DNA of 64,000 nucleotides from Aquarana catesbeiana (GCF_042186555.1 NC_133329.1:76834557-76898556), one strand, 5' to 3'. Positions 1-12,930 are shown, numbered from the stretch's first letter. Program-made: numbers and translations. The notes: generated by a model from the letters alone, not told the origin.

Positions 1-161
1 TCTGAAGCCAAAATTTTTTTTTGGGTTTGGTTAGAGTAGGTATGGTGAAAACATCCGTCTTTTTCTTTTCGCTGTGTCCCTTTTGGGGAGATTTTCCTAG
101 ACTTCCTGGAGATGCAACAAGAATTAAAGGAGATCTTTCAAAAGTGAAAAATCGCACCTTA

Positions 162-502
162 TGCTGGCCATACACCGGTAGATTTTTTATTCAAAAGTTT
201 GTATGAAAAATTTCATCAGTACATTCGATAAAACCAACAGAAACTTGATGATTACTGTTTTGTTTGGTTTGAACATACAATTTTGGAAAGAATGGAAATT
301 CCCGAAGGAAAACCACATAGACTGTAAGAAATATGTTAGTTTGGAATAAAATCTTCCATCCTGCCCCTTCAAATTTCCTCATCACTACAGTCAAAAATTG
401 AAGATTGATTTGATTGGAAAATCTAACAAATGATTGGAAAACTGACCAAATATGGCAAAAGCTAAAATATTGGAATGAAATTCCACTAGTGTATAGTCAG
501 CT
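162..502. mobile_element. MITE, GCTGGCCATACA family, TTA target duplication
   Basis: The ends are TGCTGGCCATAC and the diverged complement GTATAGTCAGCT, flanked by TTA at 159-161 and 503-505. The same family recurs intact at 55152-55445. The 3-bp TWA duplication points to PIF/Harbinger-like mobilisation. No coding capacity. Confidence 0.7.
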
Positions 503-2368
503 TTAGACTGTGGTCACTGGAACAGGTGTCCCCAATTTTTTCCTTTTTTTGTCTGAAATATTATTCATATGGACTGTTCACAGTGCGGCTAGGATGGCTA
601 GGCTAGGGATGGGGAGGCGGTAAAAATATTTTTTGTTTGGTTTTGGGTTTAATACTTCTTTAAGCTGCAATGGCAAAAGTGATCTTTAAAAAAAAGCTGC
701 AATGGCGGCTGGCAGGAGTTGTAGAGATGCTGTGACAAAAATTATACCCCTTGCTGCATTCTACGGGTAGTGAATGGGAAAACGCCACAACCGCGTTGCA
801 ACTGCGTGAACTGTGGCACAGTGGTGTTGGGTTTTCCAGGTTAAAAAATGCAGTGAGGAGGCGACATATCACCTCCCAGCCAACTGTCAACCACTTACTA
901 AAAAGTGATCCATCACAGGTTGCTTTTCAGAGGAACACGAAGAGCTGCTGCAAGTGTAAATGAGCCCTAGGGGGGGTGTGACAGTGCTAATTGCCTGACC
1001 GTGAAGCTGGCTTCATCACTTATACATGTATCAAAATTTTGGCCAGTTCAGCAGGAACCGGTTGAATTTCGATCTGCGAGTAGCCCTGTCTGTTCAAAAG
1101 AAGCTGATCATTATACCGGCTTCTGCCGAACGATCATGCTGGAAAACCGGCATTTGATCAGCAGCTGCAGCCAATGGCTGCAGCACTGATCTGTGTATTC
1201 TGATGGGGATCTCCCCTCCTGTCAGAATACAATAGTACAGCAGGAGAGATCCCTGCATTCACCTCGCTTGTGTGGATGGGGGAATCTATTGGTTAGTTGG
1301 TTTTGTTCAATCAAAAAAAAACTAACAGTGTAAACCTAGCTTAATTTAATGACCCTTATTGCAGATCAGTAAGGTCAGTGCAAAGTCCTTGACTACAGAG
1401 TTGTCCAACATTTCCTCTAAAGCGGACCTTCCATCAAAAGAATAGCCCCTTATTAGATAGACCCCCACCTCCCCATGAAAAACCACAGAATGGAACAAGA
1501 AAAGAAAATTGAGGAAAACACTTATAAAATAATATTATCTTGCTTCATGACTCATAAGTGTGGGTGACATCACAGGTAAGATCGTGGGAATGCTGAGGAA
1601 CCCAAATGAAAAAGAAGATGCTCCAGTAGGAACATCATATGAACATGAGCTTCTCAGCGTTCCAAGGATCTTGCCTGAAAAACGTCTGTACATTTTTTGG
1701 TTTTATCTTCAAGTATGTTTTTTTTTTTTTTAATTTAATTTGGCAAGTTTTCAAGGTGGGGCTGGTGTCTTATAAGTGTACATGCAATTTATTACAAGCT
1801 TTGCTTTAATAGTTCAGAAATCTAGATCAAAAGGAACAACCATTTCCCTCTACATGTTCCAATCTCCCCCGAGAGAAGATGACGGTGCTTCTGGCTGGAG
1901 ATGGTGGATGGCCTTCGTCCTGGCTTATACCATATAAAAAATATCAATACGCACATTCAGTTTATTTAATTTTTGACCTACTAGTTTCATATTGCTGAGG
2001 CCGGCTATAGTATTCAGCTGGTCCTTCTGCTGACACTGAAAATGACCATCGTCTTCCTGGAGGTCTGCTGTATTTTGGGAACAGTGTGGAGACCTTCTTG
2101 GGTGGTATCACCACCGGCTTCTACAATAAGTTATTTAAAGGCCATTGCCAGAAAAAGCCAAGACAGGCTATTAGTGACCCTCCATGGGGAGCGAGCTGTA
2201 CATCTCCATCTATGACTGTCCAGTCATTGCACTGCCAATAATACCCTGAAATGTTCACCATCAACCAACACCATAAATTACCTCTACAGGAGGGGTACAT
2301 GGCAGGAAGAGTCTAGAAGTTTACTGCTTAGCTAGGCTAGAAAATTAACAATTTGGGGTGATGAATGG
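503..2368. other. intergenic, no gene seen
   Basis: There is no coding signal. The stretch at about 1010-1290 (CAGCAGGAACCGGTTGAATT and onward, GATGGGGGAATC) resembles sequence at 36650-37110 and 49640-49720, so it is a fragment of a dispersed repeat. The rest is unassigned. Confidence 0.5.
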
Positions 2369-2369
2369 G

Positions 2370-2437
<68 letters not shown>

Positions 2438-2450
2438 CCGATCGATCGAT

Positions 2451-2517
<67 letters not shown>

Positions 2518-2563
2518 CAACGACAGCTAGATAGATAGCGAGATAGATAGATAGATAGATAGC

Positions 2564-2608
<45 letters not shown>

Positions 2609-2633
2609 GGAAAGATAGTTCAAGGATAAATAA

Positions 2634-2699
<66 letters not shown>

Positions 2700-2868
2700 C
2701 AATGACAGATAGATAAATAGATAGGTTGATCGATCAATGACAGATAGATAGATAAATAGATAGATTGATCGATCAATGACAGATAGATACATAGATCGAT
2801 ACATAGATAGTTCAAGGATAAATAGATAGATTGATCGATCAATGACAAACAGATAGATAGATGGAGGT
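2369..2868. repeat. (GATA)n microsatellite, about 500 bp, interrupted
   Basis: Long pure GATA/TAGA runs are broken by short ATCGATCGATGATA-type and TTCAAGGATAAATA interruptions that themselves recur (about 2438, 2519, 2620, 2700, 2765, 2810, 2840). The minus-strand reading, a repeated YLSI peptide, is an artefact. Confidence 0.98.
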
Positions 2869-3627
2869 AATTAATTGGGAGGATTGGGGATGATGATGGT
2901 CGGAGGGTCTCCCGTAGTGATGACAGATAAGGGAAGGGATTATTTCTTCTTCACTTCCTAAAATAAATCCATTATTTCTGCCATCAGCCCGTTATTCCGG
3001 GGATGGGGGTCACATGACACTTTCTCTATGACGGCTCTGGCAGGTGTGCCGGCTGTGTAAACATCACTATGGGAGGAGGACATAGAACAGAGAGAGACTG
3101 ATCCTGGATTTATAGCTGTGTGCTCTCTTTGGCTCAGTCAAGTCTTTTACCATAGAAAAGTAGGAAACAAAAAAAAAGGAAAATTCATTTTTTTTTAAAA
3201 ATAACACGTAAACCCCAAATTTCTGTAGATTTGGATAGTTCAGGAAAGGGTTACAACACCTGCCAGGTTTTTATTGCTGCCTGTGTTTTCGCTGGGGAGA
3301 TTGACCCTCTCTGTTTTATCTAGCTATCGGGGATGGGAAATGGAAAATGGTACAGTTGTCACCCGAGCAGGAAGAGAGGAAAATTCTTCCAATGCTGTAC
3401 ATTCCAATGACTCCTGCGGGAGTCTGCGCCTCTTCCCGTCCCCCCCCCCACTGTCTGCTGGGAAACACACGGGTCCCAGAGACAGCAGGGACCATCCGGA
3501 TTGCACAGCGCGACTCGCGCATGCGCAGTAGGGAACCGGGAAGTGAAGCTGCAAGGCTTCACGTCCTGATTCCCTTACCGAAGATGGCGGCAGCAGCACC
3601 CAAGAGCCAAAACAGCAGCTCCATTCA
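2869..3627. other. intergenic with part of a dispersed repeat
   Basis: No gene. The segment 3500-3600 (CGCATGCGCAGTAGGGAACC, then GAAGTGAAGCTGCAAGGCTT) matches the core of copies near 44090-44150 and 55660-55710, so a member of that repeat family lies here. Confidence 0.55.
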
Positions 3628-3924
3628 CTCCAGTGTGAAAGCCCGAGGGCTTTCACACTGGAGCGGTGCGCTGGCAGGGCGTCAAAAAAAGTCCTGCCAG
3701 CAGCTTCTTTGGAGCGGTGAACTCATTGAAATCAGTGGGGCAGCGCTGCAATACCGCCGTCAAAACGCCACCCTGGCGGCGTTTTGCGGGTGGATTTAAC
3801 CCCTTTTCGGCCGCTAGCGGGGCAGTTTTAACCCCCCGAATAGCGCCGCTAAAGCGACGGTAAAGAGGCGCTAAAAATAGCACTGCTTTACCGCTGACGC
3901 CCGGGGGCGTCGGCAGTGTGAAAG
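3628..3924. mobile_element. MITE copy A with CTTTCACACTG ends, led by a 36-bp palindrome
   Basis: 3628-3663 is a perfect inverted repeat (17-bp arms, 2-bp centre GA) built from GGGCTTTCACACTGGAG. The GC-rich body (AGCGGTGCGCTGGCAGG...) ends GGCAGTGTGAAAGGGG at 3924. Two related copies occur at 13562-13822 and 38703-39079. The class is not established. Confidence 0.65.
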
Positions 3925-3933
3925 GGGTCTTAA

Positions 3934-5128
3934 AGTGCCAAATTTGCAATAATGAGAAAAATAATAATAATAAAAACTCGTGATAAACTGACAAAAAACG
4001 ATAATATATTCCAAAACTGTATATAGAATTTTATAATTGCTGTGATGATAAATTCTGTGTTAAGTGTCACATTCCACAGACAAAATAAAAATAATAAACA
4101 AACTTATAAAAGTTATATATATGGTGGCACAAACGTGAATCGTAAAGTACTATAGTGCATATAACAGTGACATTCGAATCAAACGCAGATCAGTCCAACA
4201 TAATTGGTATATAGTCCTTATTAAAGGTATAATGGCGACTTCATAAAAACGTGAAAACAACGTGTTGCGGTATCAACACTCAGGTGTTCCTCACCCTCAG
4301 GCAATGGTCTCTCACCTCAGAGTGTGTGACCTCGCAATTAAGTTTGGTCAACCACGCATGTGAATCACCTGAGGGATTCTAAGTTAGCTGTATGGATCCA
4401 AACTGCACACTGATGCTGTATCCTCATATGTAAACAGTAGAGAGAGACTCCATAGCGTGATACCATTTAACACAATTTTATTGTACAAACAAAAAAGCCC
4501 CAGTACAGGGTACTCACACGGGTTAGGTGCATCAAGTACACCAATCTGTAACGTGCCTTAAAATGCTGGGTTTTGGTTGAGGTCGTATGTCCGTTCTCTG
4601 TGAAACAGACCAACTGCTTCCTACACCGTTCTGTCCCCTCCCCTACGCGTGACGATACAAGGGAGATTTATATCTTCCTCAGGGGGATGAGGAAGATATG
4701 AATTTTCCTTGTATCGTGATTCAGGTGATTCACATGCGTGGTTGACGAAACTTAATTGCGAGGTCACACGCTCTGAGGTGAGCGGCCATTGCCTGAGGGT
4801 GGGGAGCACCTGAGTGTGGACACCACAACACGTTATTTTCACGTTCTTATGAAGTCATAAAAATACCTTTAATAAGGACTATATACCGATTATGTTGGGC
4901 TGATCTTCATTTGATTATAATGTCACTGTTATATGGCACCATATATATAACTTTTATAAGTTTGTTTATTATTTTTATATTGTCTGTGGAATGTGACACT
5001 TAACACAGAATTTATCATCACAACAATCATAAAATTCTATATACAGTTTTGGAATATATTATAATTTTTGTCAGTTTAGCACGCGTTTTTATTATTATTA
5101 TTTTTCTCATTATTGCAAAGTTGGCACT
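3934..5128. mobile_element. foldback element with about 440-bp inverted arms and TTAA target duplication
   Basis: The left arm (3934 to about 4380) and the right arm (about 4700-5128) are near-identical reverse complements. The right arm, read backwards, repeats AATAATGAGAAAAATAATAA, the AACTGTATATAGAATTTTAT segment and the CCTCAGGCAATGG segment in order. The element starts AGTGCCAA, ends TTGGCACT, and is flanked by TTAA at 3930-3933 and 5129-5132, the hallmark of piggyBac-type insertion. The central loop holds a second hairpin (4651-4718: GATACAAGG...CCTTGTATC). Noncoding. Confidence 0.8.
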
Positions 5129-6174
5129 TTAAAAGTATTTGTTGGAACTAATATCAGGAGAAAGCGCAGCATAGTAATTTTCTATTTTTATTGTCTTCAC
5201 ATGACTTTATGGGATGTGATCAGTGCTAGCAGCTGTCGATCATTATCACTCGACTTTTATATTTTGTTTTCTATATATTTTGTCACTTTTAAAACAGGTA
5301 GCTCGCAAGATCCTCACAGTTTGGTTAAAATCCATACCAAACCCGAAGGTCTGACTGATGAGTTATCGGTTGTTAAGGACATGGCGGCCGGCTTCCCGGC
5401 CCCCTCCTTAACAACCAGCTATTCTCCACACAGAATTTAAATCGGTTGATCATTTTTCAACCGATTCGAATTTGAATCGATCCTAAAATTTGGAATTTGT
5501 TAGAAAATGAATAAATAAAACAAATCTAAACTAAACGAATTCTGAAACGAATTAACAAAACAAAATAAGTAACATAACGAATCTATGAGAACCAAAACAA
5601 AGCTAATTTTTCCATTCTGCACATGTCTACTTGTCGGTGGGGTGGAGGGTGGTGCGGTAGCAATAAATCACACAGTAATTCACAAACAAAACTTGTATTG
5701 AAGTAATGCAACCACAGTTCAGAACAAGCCTAGAGGGACGCCTGCCCAACCGGGTGCACTCATGGTTTCCAGTAATGTGAAGTATCAGCTGGGTTCACAG
5801 CATCTCTTAAGAGACCAGAATGCGGCCTGGCCATCTCTGACCTAAGCAAGAGGTCCAAAGGAGTTGTGACCCTACTTTTTCACTCCTCGTCAGGAACCCT
5901 TCCCGCTTGTACTGTTCCCAGCAGGCTGGGTGCCTTTCCCTGCACTGCTGACTCACATAAAGCACACTAAACCTGGGAGCCACAGCCTTAAATAAACTCT
6001 GCTTGACCCAAGATGGCTGCCAGAGTCACATAGGGTGGCAGCATCCAATTGGATGCTTTCCCAGTGACCCAGGAAACCCTAGAGGAACTGTGTTCCTCTT
6101 GACTTCCTCTCCAGCTGCGGTGCTGCTGCGGAGGAGCGCCACCTGCAGTGGAGAGAGTAGACTGCACCTGTCTA
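5129..6174. other. intergenic; contains a GGTTGTTAAGGA hairpin repeat fragment
   Basis: About 5343-5440 has a stem GGTTGTTAAGGA ... TCCTTAACAACC and matches 10786-10870, 56050-56160 and 56690-56727, so it is a fragment of that repeat family. The remainder (5600-6170) has no gene that I recognise. Confidence 0.5.
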
Positions 6175-6553
6175 CATGCTTACCTCCCAACTTTTTGAGA
6201 AGGGAATGAGGGACACCTATTAGCAAAAGTGTGTAGGCATAGGACACACGCCCTGCCACGTCCACTTAAAGGTGAATTAAAAAAAAAAAAAAGATTAGTT
6301 ATACCCACAGGTGTTTTTTTTACCATTCACTATTCCTTTATATTGGCTTTTTAAATTTACAAATGGAGCAATTTAGAAATCAGATGAAAGGTTTAGCACT
6401 GGGAAACACTTTTTGATAGATAAATAATGCATTTTATATACATCTATATAGATCAGACCAAAATGAGGGACAAATGAGGACGGAAGAGGGACAGAGGGAC
6501 TTTGTTCCAAATCAGGGACAGTCCCTCGAAATCAGGGACAGTTGGGAGCTATG
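6175..6553. mobile_element. short element with CTCCCAAC / GTTGGGAG ends
   Basis: The left end is CATGCTTACCTCCCAACTTT and the right end GACAGTTGGGAGCTATG. An internal AGGGACAG motif is repeated near the right end. The same left-end motif recurs at 13005 (ATACCTCCCAAC). Nonautonomous; the class was not determined. Confidence 0.45.
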
Positions 6554-7409
6554 CGTATTTAGAAGAGTTGCTGTAGCCCCTTCCGGCTACTAAATAAATT
6601 AGCTTTTATTGCAGTTTCTGTCTCCATCAGAGAGCTATCCCACAACTTCCTATTCTGACAACACCATGACACTGGGACAGGAAGTGAGGATATATCTAGC
6701 CAACGGGGACACAGACAGCAAAAACCTGACAGAGGCTCCAACCCTTCTCCATTCCATTCAAAACTTTAAGGCAGAACTTAGGATTTTAATAGTGATGTGT
6801 ATATCTTATTATTCAACACTGAGATGAATGGTTGGGTGCCAGCTGCAGCCCGGTATATAATGAGATCCTTGATGCAGCTGTGGTGATACGGTACGCGGGC
6901 GAGGACGTGGGGGCGGAGGATGTGACCTCCCCGAGATGACAGTGACTTTGATCTTGTCTGTAGAGTGATTGTCATCTGGCTGTGTGGGAGATGGGATGAG
7001 GTCTACATCAAGGCTTTGATCTCATTTATATGAAGATGTACAGGATGAGGAGCACCAATGTGACCCACTCCACTAACTGTATAACATACAGTATTATTGT
7101 TAATAATGATAGTAATAATAATAGTATCATTAATATGAAAATAGTTATAATACATAAGCTCTAGCGAGCAGGGTCCTCTGATTCCTCTTGTACCAAATTC
7201 TAATGTAACTGTAATGTCTGCCTTCATTTTATTAAGCGCTGCACATACTGTTGGCGCTATATAAATCCTGTATAATAATAAAATAATAATAATAATACAT
7301 AATAATAATAATAAAGTTAATAATAGTATATCGGTACTAGTATTAAAAATATTGTATAATAATATAATATTGTAGATTGTATATATAAATATGTATAATG
7401 TATCTTGTA
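6554..7409. other. intergenic, no gene seen
   Basis: AT-rich towards 7070-7400 with short AATAAT repeats. No coding signal or element ends found. Confidence 0.5.
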
Positions 7410-7621
7410 CAGTGCCTTGAAAAAGTATTCAGACCCCTTGAAATTCTCCACATTTTCTCATGTTACAACCAAAAACATAAATGTATTTTATTGGGACTTT
7501 TTGTGATGGACCATTACAAAGTGGCACATAATTGTGAAGTGGAAGGAAAATGATAAATGGTTTTCAACATTTTTTACAAATAAATATGTGAAAAGTGTGA
7601 TGTGTATTCAGCCCCCCTGAG

Positions 7622-8485
7622 TCAATACTTTGTAGAACCACCTTTCGCTCCAATTACAGCTGCAAGTCTTTTTGGGGATGTCTCTACCAGCTTTGCACAT
7701 CTAGAGAGGGACATTTTTGCCCATTTTTCTTTGCAGAATAGCTCAAGCTCCATCAGATTGGATGGAGAGCGTCTGTGAACAGCAATTTTCAAGTCTTGCC
7801 ACAGATTGTCAACTGGATTTAGGTCTGGACTTTGACTGGACCATTCTAACACATGAATATGCTTTGATCTAAACCATTCCATTGTAGCTCTGGCTGTATG
7901 TTTAGGGTTGTTGTGCTGCTGGAAGGTGAACCCCCACCCCAGTCTCAAGTCTTTTGCAGACTATCATGCCATGTACACCCGAGCGTAATGTCCATCAGAA
8001 AAAGTCTGCTGGGAGCTTTTTATCGTATATTCCGTGTGTATGCCTCATCGGACTTTTTTCGTCAAAAATTCAGACGAACTTAGATAGAGAACATGATCTA
8101 AATTTTTTCGACGGAACTAATTACTATCGGAAAAAATGCTCGTCTGTATGCTGTTCCGACGCACCAAAAACGACGCATGCTCTGAAGCAAGTACGAGATG
8201 GAAGCTATTGGCTACTGGCTATTGAAATTCCGTTTTCTAGTCCCGTCGTACGTGTTGTACGTCACCTCGTTCTGGACGGTTGGAATCTGGTGTGACCGTG
8301 TGTAGGCAAGACAGCTTGAGCGGAATTCCGTCGGAAAAACCTTCAGAGTTTATTCCGATGGGAAAACCGGTCGTGTGTACAGGGCATAACAGGTTTTCTT
8401 CTAAGAAGATTCTTCTGACCAGCTTCCCTGTCCCTGCTGAAGAAAAGCATCCCCACAACATGATGCTGCCACCACCATGTTTCAC
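7622..8485 (-). pseudogene. Tc1-like transposase remnant (copy 1)
   Basis: Two pieces flank the inserted MITE. 8485 to about 8390 encodes MKHGGGSIMLWGCFSSAGTG, the conserved GG-MxWGCFS block before the second catalytic Asp. 7948-7622 encodes FQQHNNPKHTARA ... SQSPDLNPVDNLW ... AVIGAKGG, the DDE-domain C-terminus with the PDLNP.(D/E) motif, where Asp replaces the usual Glu. It is broken by the insertion and has no intact N-terminal DNA-binding part, so it is not functional. Confidence 0.9.
7967..8386. mobile_element. PIF/Harbinger-like MITE copy a, inside Tc1 copy 1
   Basis: The ends are TGCCATGTACACCCG and CGTGTGTACAGGGCA, flanked by TCA (964-966) and TAA (8387-8389). The interrupted Tc1 text rejoins with one TAA copy, so a TWA target duplication with one later mutation explains the flanks. 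It contains GACG/CGTC and TTCCG tracts like copies b-e. Confidence 0.8.
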
Positions 8486-9026
8486 GGTGGGGATGGTGTG
8501 TTCATGCTCTCCTTGCCCGGCCTGTCAGTTTAGGTGGATGGCCATGTCTTGATAGGTTTGAAGTTGTGCCATACGCTTTCCATTTTCAGATGATGGATTG
8601 AACAGTGCTCCGTGAGATGTTCAAAGCTTGGGAGCCTAACCCTGCTTTAAACTTCACCACAACTTTATCCCTGACCTGTCTGGTGTGTTCCTTGGCCTTC
8701 ATGATGCTGTTTGTTCACTAAGGTTCTCTAACAAACCTCTGAGGGCTTCACAGAACAGCTGTTTTTATACTGAGATTAAATTACACACAGGTGGACTCTA
8801 TTTACTGATTAGGTGACTTATGAAGACAATTGGTTCCACTAGATTTTAGTTTTTATTTGTAAAACAATTTGAAAACCATTTATCATTTTCTTTCCACTTC
8901 ACAATTATGTGTCACTTTGTGTTGGTCTATCACATAAAATCCCAATAAAATACATTTATGTTTTGGGTTGTAACATGACAAAATGTGGAAAATTTCAAGG
9001 GGTATGAATACTTTTTCAAGGCACTG

Positions 9027-10096
9027 TATTATACAATAGGTTCGACCCTTAGAGGCCTGTATATAAAACACTGCAATAAATCTTTAATCTGTCTTATAAA
9101 TGTCAACCATCAATACTTTTACCTATTGATGAAGCTGCTCTGAGCCATTTCTCTGTGAACATCTGACAAAATCTATTGTACAAACTCCACCTATAGGGAA
9201 AAAAAAAAAGACTTTCCATCTATGAGTAATCACTGAATTTCAAGTTTACATTTAATTTAATCTGGTTATATTTTTCCTCTACCGCTTCCTCCTTCCCTCC
9301 TCATCAGCATACTAATGACTTTTTAAAATAAAAGCTTTCCATTCTTATTGTATACCTCATTTTAAGCCCATTGATGTCATCACTGGGTCTCTGTGGTTCT
9401 CTGTGCAATGAAGGCAGATCATGGCTGATAGGAGGAGTGGGAGGGAGCTGTACATAGCTTTCCCGGAAACATCCCAGCAACCTGCCTCAGTACTTCTCTG
9501 AAGATCCCCCAATCCTGATGCAAGCAGTGGGAGGAGTTATGCAAAAATCAAAACACCTTGATGGGTGGATGTCAGACTGGAAGAGTGGGCATTAATAGGC
9601 GGGCTTTATTTGCATGCAGACTGCCCTGGGTAACACCCACATGTGATGCTGATTGACAGAACAGAAATCCAACGAATGAATGAAGCAGGCCAAGGACAGT
9701 CAAGATGGGGAAGGAAGGGCTAGATGATGCTGGGTGTCCTCCAGCCAGGAAAATTATCTTCCATGGAAGGACAGACCCATATACAGAGGAAGTGATTCTC
9801 TATGCCATGTAGGCAGATAATGACTAGTGGGTGGCGGGCTTTATCTGACTTGTTGCAGCTTCTGATGCACACTGTGAGAAGCTCACAGTGTGCATTGAAA
9901 TCAGAGTAATCCATTTCAGTCCAGGAGAGGAGCCTGTATAACTGTGCAAGACTGAAGGAGAGGCTCTAACAAATATATTTTTATTATAAAGTTGTCTAAA
10001 ATAAAATGTAAGTTAAACACTACAATTATAAATTAAAATATTATTACTAATAATGGTGTGTACTCTTCCTCTGAAATCTCTGTTACTTGCCGGTAG
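9027..10096. repeat. dispersed repeat copies (9360-9960)
   Basis: 9360-9600 matches 50640-50880 in the same orientation (GCAGATCATGGCTG, CTGCCTCAGTACTTCT, CTTGATGGGTG). 9716-9960 matches 15480-15700 in inverse orientation and contains the single-copy motif CCATGGAAGGACAGACCCAT, the apparent progenitor of the minisatellite at 15.7 kb. The other segments carry nothing recognisable. Confidence 0.65.
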
Positions 10097-11013
10097 AGTT
10101 GGGCCGAACACCCCCCAGTTTGGTTTGCGACAGAACTCTCGAACATCGCAAAAGTTCGAACCCAAACCCCGAACCCCATTGAAGTCTATGGGAACTGAAT
10201 TTTTAGGCTTATATGCAAGTTATTGGCCATTATAAGGGGCATGGAGGTCCGGGTACTGCCCTGGGTGACATGTATTAATGCAATTTTATTTTTAAAAAAG
10301 ATAATTTTTAAATTTAGTGCCTGCGGGGGTCCCCTTAGTCTGTCTGCAAAGTGGCGCATCTGTGCCGTGTAGAGAACCTGCTGCAGCAAAAATGCAATTT
10401 CTAAAGAAAAAAAATGCAATTAAAATTTACAATTTCAATTGCTGGCAATACAATACCATTGCCGGCAATACATAAATGTGAAAAAAAACGGTGTGGGCTC
10501 CCCCCTAAATTCCATACCAGGCCCTTATCCGAGCATGCAGCCAGACAGGTCAGGAAAGGAAGGGCGAGCGCTCCCCCCCCCCCACGAACCATACCGGGGG
10601 GGGGGGGTCTGCATGCTCAGAAAAGGGCCTGGTAAGGATTTTGCGGGGCCCACGCCATTTTTTTTTTATTTACATTTAGGCATGGGGTTCCCCTTAAAAT
10701 CCATACCAGACCCAAAGGGGTTTTTTTTCACATTTTTTTTATTGCCACAATGTTTTTTTTTTTATTTAGCTGTCAGCGGGGAAGCCCATTGACAGCTGAT
10801 GACTCATCTGTTGTCAAGGACACAGCGGCTGGCTTTCTGGCCCCGCTCCTTAACAACCAGCTATTTACTATGCCCCGATTGGGCAAAGCTTTGTCCAATC
10901 AGGGCTTAGAATTCACTGTGCATCCCACCGAGCGCCCTGCAAAATTCGGGTGTTCGGGCGAACAGGCATTGTTCGGGCCAAACTTTTGCTTGGCCCAAAC
11001 CGTTCGCCCAACT
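10097..11013. mobile_element. nonautonomous DNA element with AGTTGGGC...GCCCAACT ends
   Basis: The left end AGTTGGGCCGAAC and right end GTTCGCCCAACT are inverted. The interior holds homopolymer tracts, the CATACCAG / GAGCATGCAG blocks and the GACAGCTGATGACTCATC-TGTTGTCAAGGA hairpin shared with 56050-56727. Noncoding, 917 bp. Confidence 0.65.
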
Positions 11014-11447
11014 TTATTGTTTAATATTATTAGTATTGAGTCATGACTAGGTATTATTACTATATTACTAATAAATATTATTAGAATGTAGTCATTACTA
11101 GTTAATATTATTTTATTTTTTTAGTAGTAATATTAGAAATTAGTTGCTACTAGTTATTATAATTAATTAGTTATTATTATTTATTTAAAATTATTAGCAT
11201 TTAGTTTTTGCTAGTTACTATTGCTAGTTATGATGATGATGATGATTATTTAACAGCATTTTTATAGTTTATAGTTTTTATAGCTAGTAATTATTGTTTC
11301 ATATTGTTTAATATAATTAGTATTATTGTTTCAAATTGGTTAATATAATTAGTATTTAGTAATTAGTAATCACGCTTTTTATTTATTTATTATTATTATA
11401 ATACTACTATTAAGTCCTAAACGAAGAAAAAATGTTTTGGCCCCACA
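11014..11447. other. AT-rich intergenic, TTA/ATT-biased
   Basis: Simple TTATTA / TAGTTA-like low-complexity sequence; no gene. Confidence 0.5.
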
Positions 11448-12385
11448 TCCCAATAATTAGATATAGAAAAACAGGAAAAAATGGGGACTTTAAAGGTGCA
11501 AATGGACACACAACAATTAAAAAAAAAACAATTATTTATTAGAAGTCAATAAAATTCATTTTGTAAAACAGATATTTTCAACAGATACATATATTACATT
11601 GAATAAAAAAAATGATGCTTCCACTCAACATGTTTCGACAAATATTTACACAGCTTCTTCAGGAGTATATGCATCAATCTAAATTAAACAATAAATAATT
11701 CATGAAAGAAAACGTACATAGTGAATATAGACAAAGTTTTTTTGTTTTTTTTTGTTTTTTAAGAAATATTGTAATTGTACAATCATGATATGTTAATTCA
11801 AATAACATCAATACATAGTAAACCTCTATCCGTCCAAGACCAGAAATTTCCATTTCTGATCTTGGACGGATAGAGGTATGTGTCACGCATCTTCTTGGGG
11901 TCATGACAATGTCCATTTTGTGATATTATGTATTTGTTTTTATGCTTATCCTTTTTCTTTTTCTACGTTAGAGCTGGATTATTGTGGTGGTCCTACACTA
12001 CCCCCTGAGGAAGCCATCACTGGCAAAACATGTTGGGATTTAACATCTGTTTATGACCATCTTTCTTTTTGTGGGTCACCAGCAACCTAATATATATATA
12101 TCCTGTAAATGCTCTATCATTGATTTTAAACCATTTCTATATTTTTTGTGTATTCTGATTTTTATATTTTTGTATTCAATAGAGACAATATATATTTTTA
12201 TGTAATTTGTCAAGAAATAATTGTTGGTAGTACCGTTATAATCCCATTCCTCCATATTCCAAAATTTTGCTTAGCGGGATGAGGAGCATAACAATATAGA
12301 GTCACTCAGATTATATTCTAGAATCAATACATAGTAGCGTAAAGTCCCCACTTTTTTTTCTATTTTTCTATATTTAATCATTATT
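11448..12385. mobile_element. element with inverted ends and central hairpin
   Basis: ATAGAAAAACAGG...TGGGGACTTTA at 11464-11494 is inverted at 12340-12371 (TAAAGTCCCCA...TTTCTAT). A strong internal hairpin lies at about 11822-11877 (CCTCTATCCGTCCAAGA ... TCTTGGACGGATAGAGG). Exact termini are uncertain. Nonautonomous. Confidence 0.55.
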
Positions 12386-12459
12386 ATATTTTTTTATTTC
12401 CATGAGATAATACTAAGGTATGGATTTCGGCCTTTCTATAAACATCCCGCTCTGAATAT

Positions 12460-12930
12460 CTTTTGTTAAGAACAACAATGTGGCAAAATGAGCCGTTCTT
12501 GATGCTGATTATTAAAAGATCATTAAAGAATAGTTAATTGTGCGGCGAGGGGGTTACATATATATTTCCCCTCCCCCAATAGCTATCTCTGTGTTTGTGG
12601 TGCATGGACGGACCCCTACTGTCTCTGTCCCCATTCTCCGTCCCCCTCCCACTACATCGCCTGCTACGCTTATCCCGCCGTCTCCTCGTATGCGAGCTTT
12701 AGTTCCACAAGCTTACACGATTACAGCCAGGCCTGTCGTCCCCCCCCCCCCTTCTCCCCCCTCCTCTGTAAGACAAAATGATTATGATAACTAATTGCCT
12801 ATAGCGTTGTCTGCGTACAATCAGCGGCCAGGCCTCTCCCTCTGAATTAGTGGCGGCAACAGCTGACGCGCTCGATTGAAACATCACACCGAGATTAACG
12901 ATTCGTTCCGCGCATTTGTGTTTATTTAGA
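12460..12930. promoter_or_regulatory. candidate conserved noncoding element
   Basis: Mostly unique-looking, with no TE ends or tandem repeats. It contains TAAT/ATTA homeodomain-type cores, AACAATG (SOX-type core, 12474-12480) and, at 12840-12925, many retained CpGs in an otherwise AT-leaning stretch (GCTGACGCGCTCGATTG, TTAACGATTCGTTCCGCGC). This composition is typical of vertebrate developmental enhancers, but no alignment could be made. Confidence 0.3.

Larger units (their letters stand above)
7410..9026 (-). mobile_element. Tc1/mariner-like element, copy 1, interrupted by a MITE
   Basis: The TIRs CAGTGCCTTGAAAAAGTATT and the complement ATACTTTTTCAAGGCACTG are flanked by TA at 7408-7409 and 9027-9028. 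The transposase reads on the minus strand. A 420-bp MITE (7967-8386) splits it, leaving about 1.2 kb of original element. Only the C-terminal half of the transposase is legible. Confidence 0.92.

Noticed and set aside
2332..2804. YLSI-repeat ORFs
   Set aside because: Translation of (GATA)n; no coding meaning.
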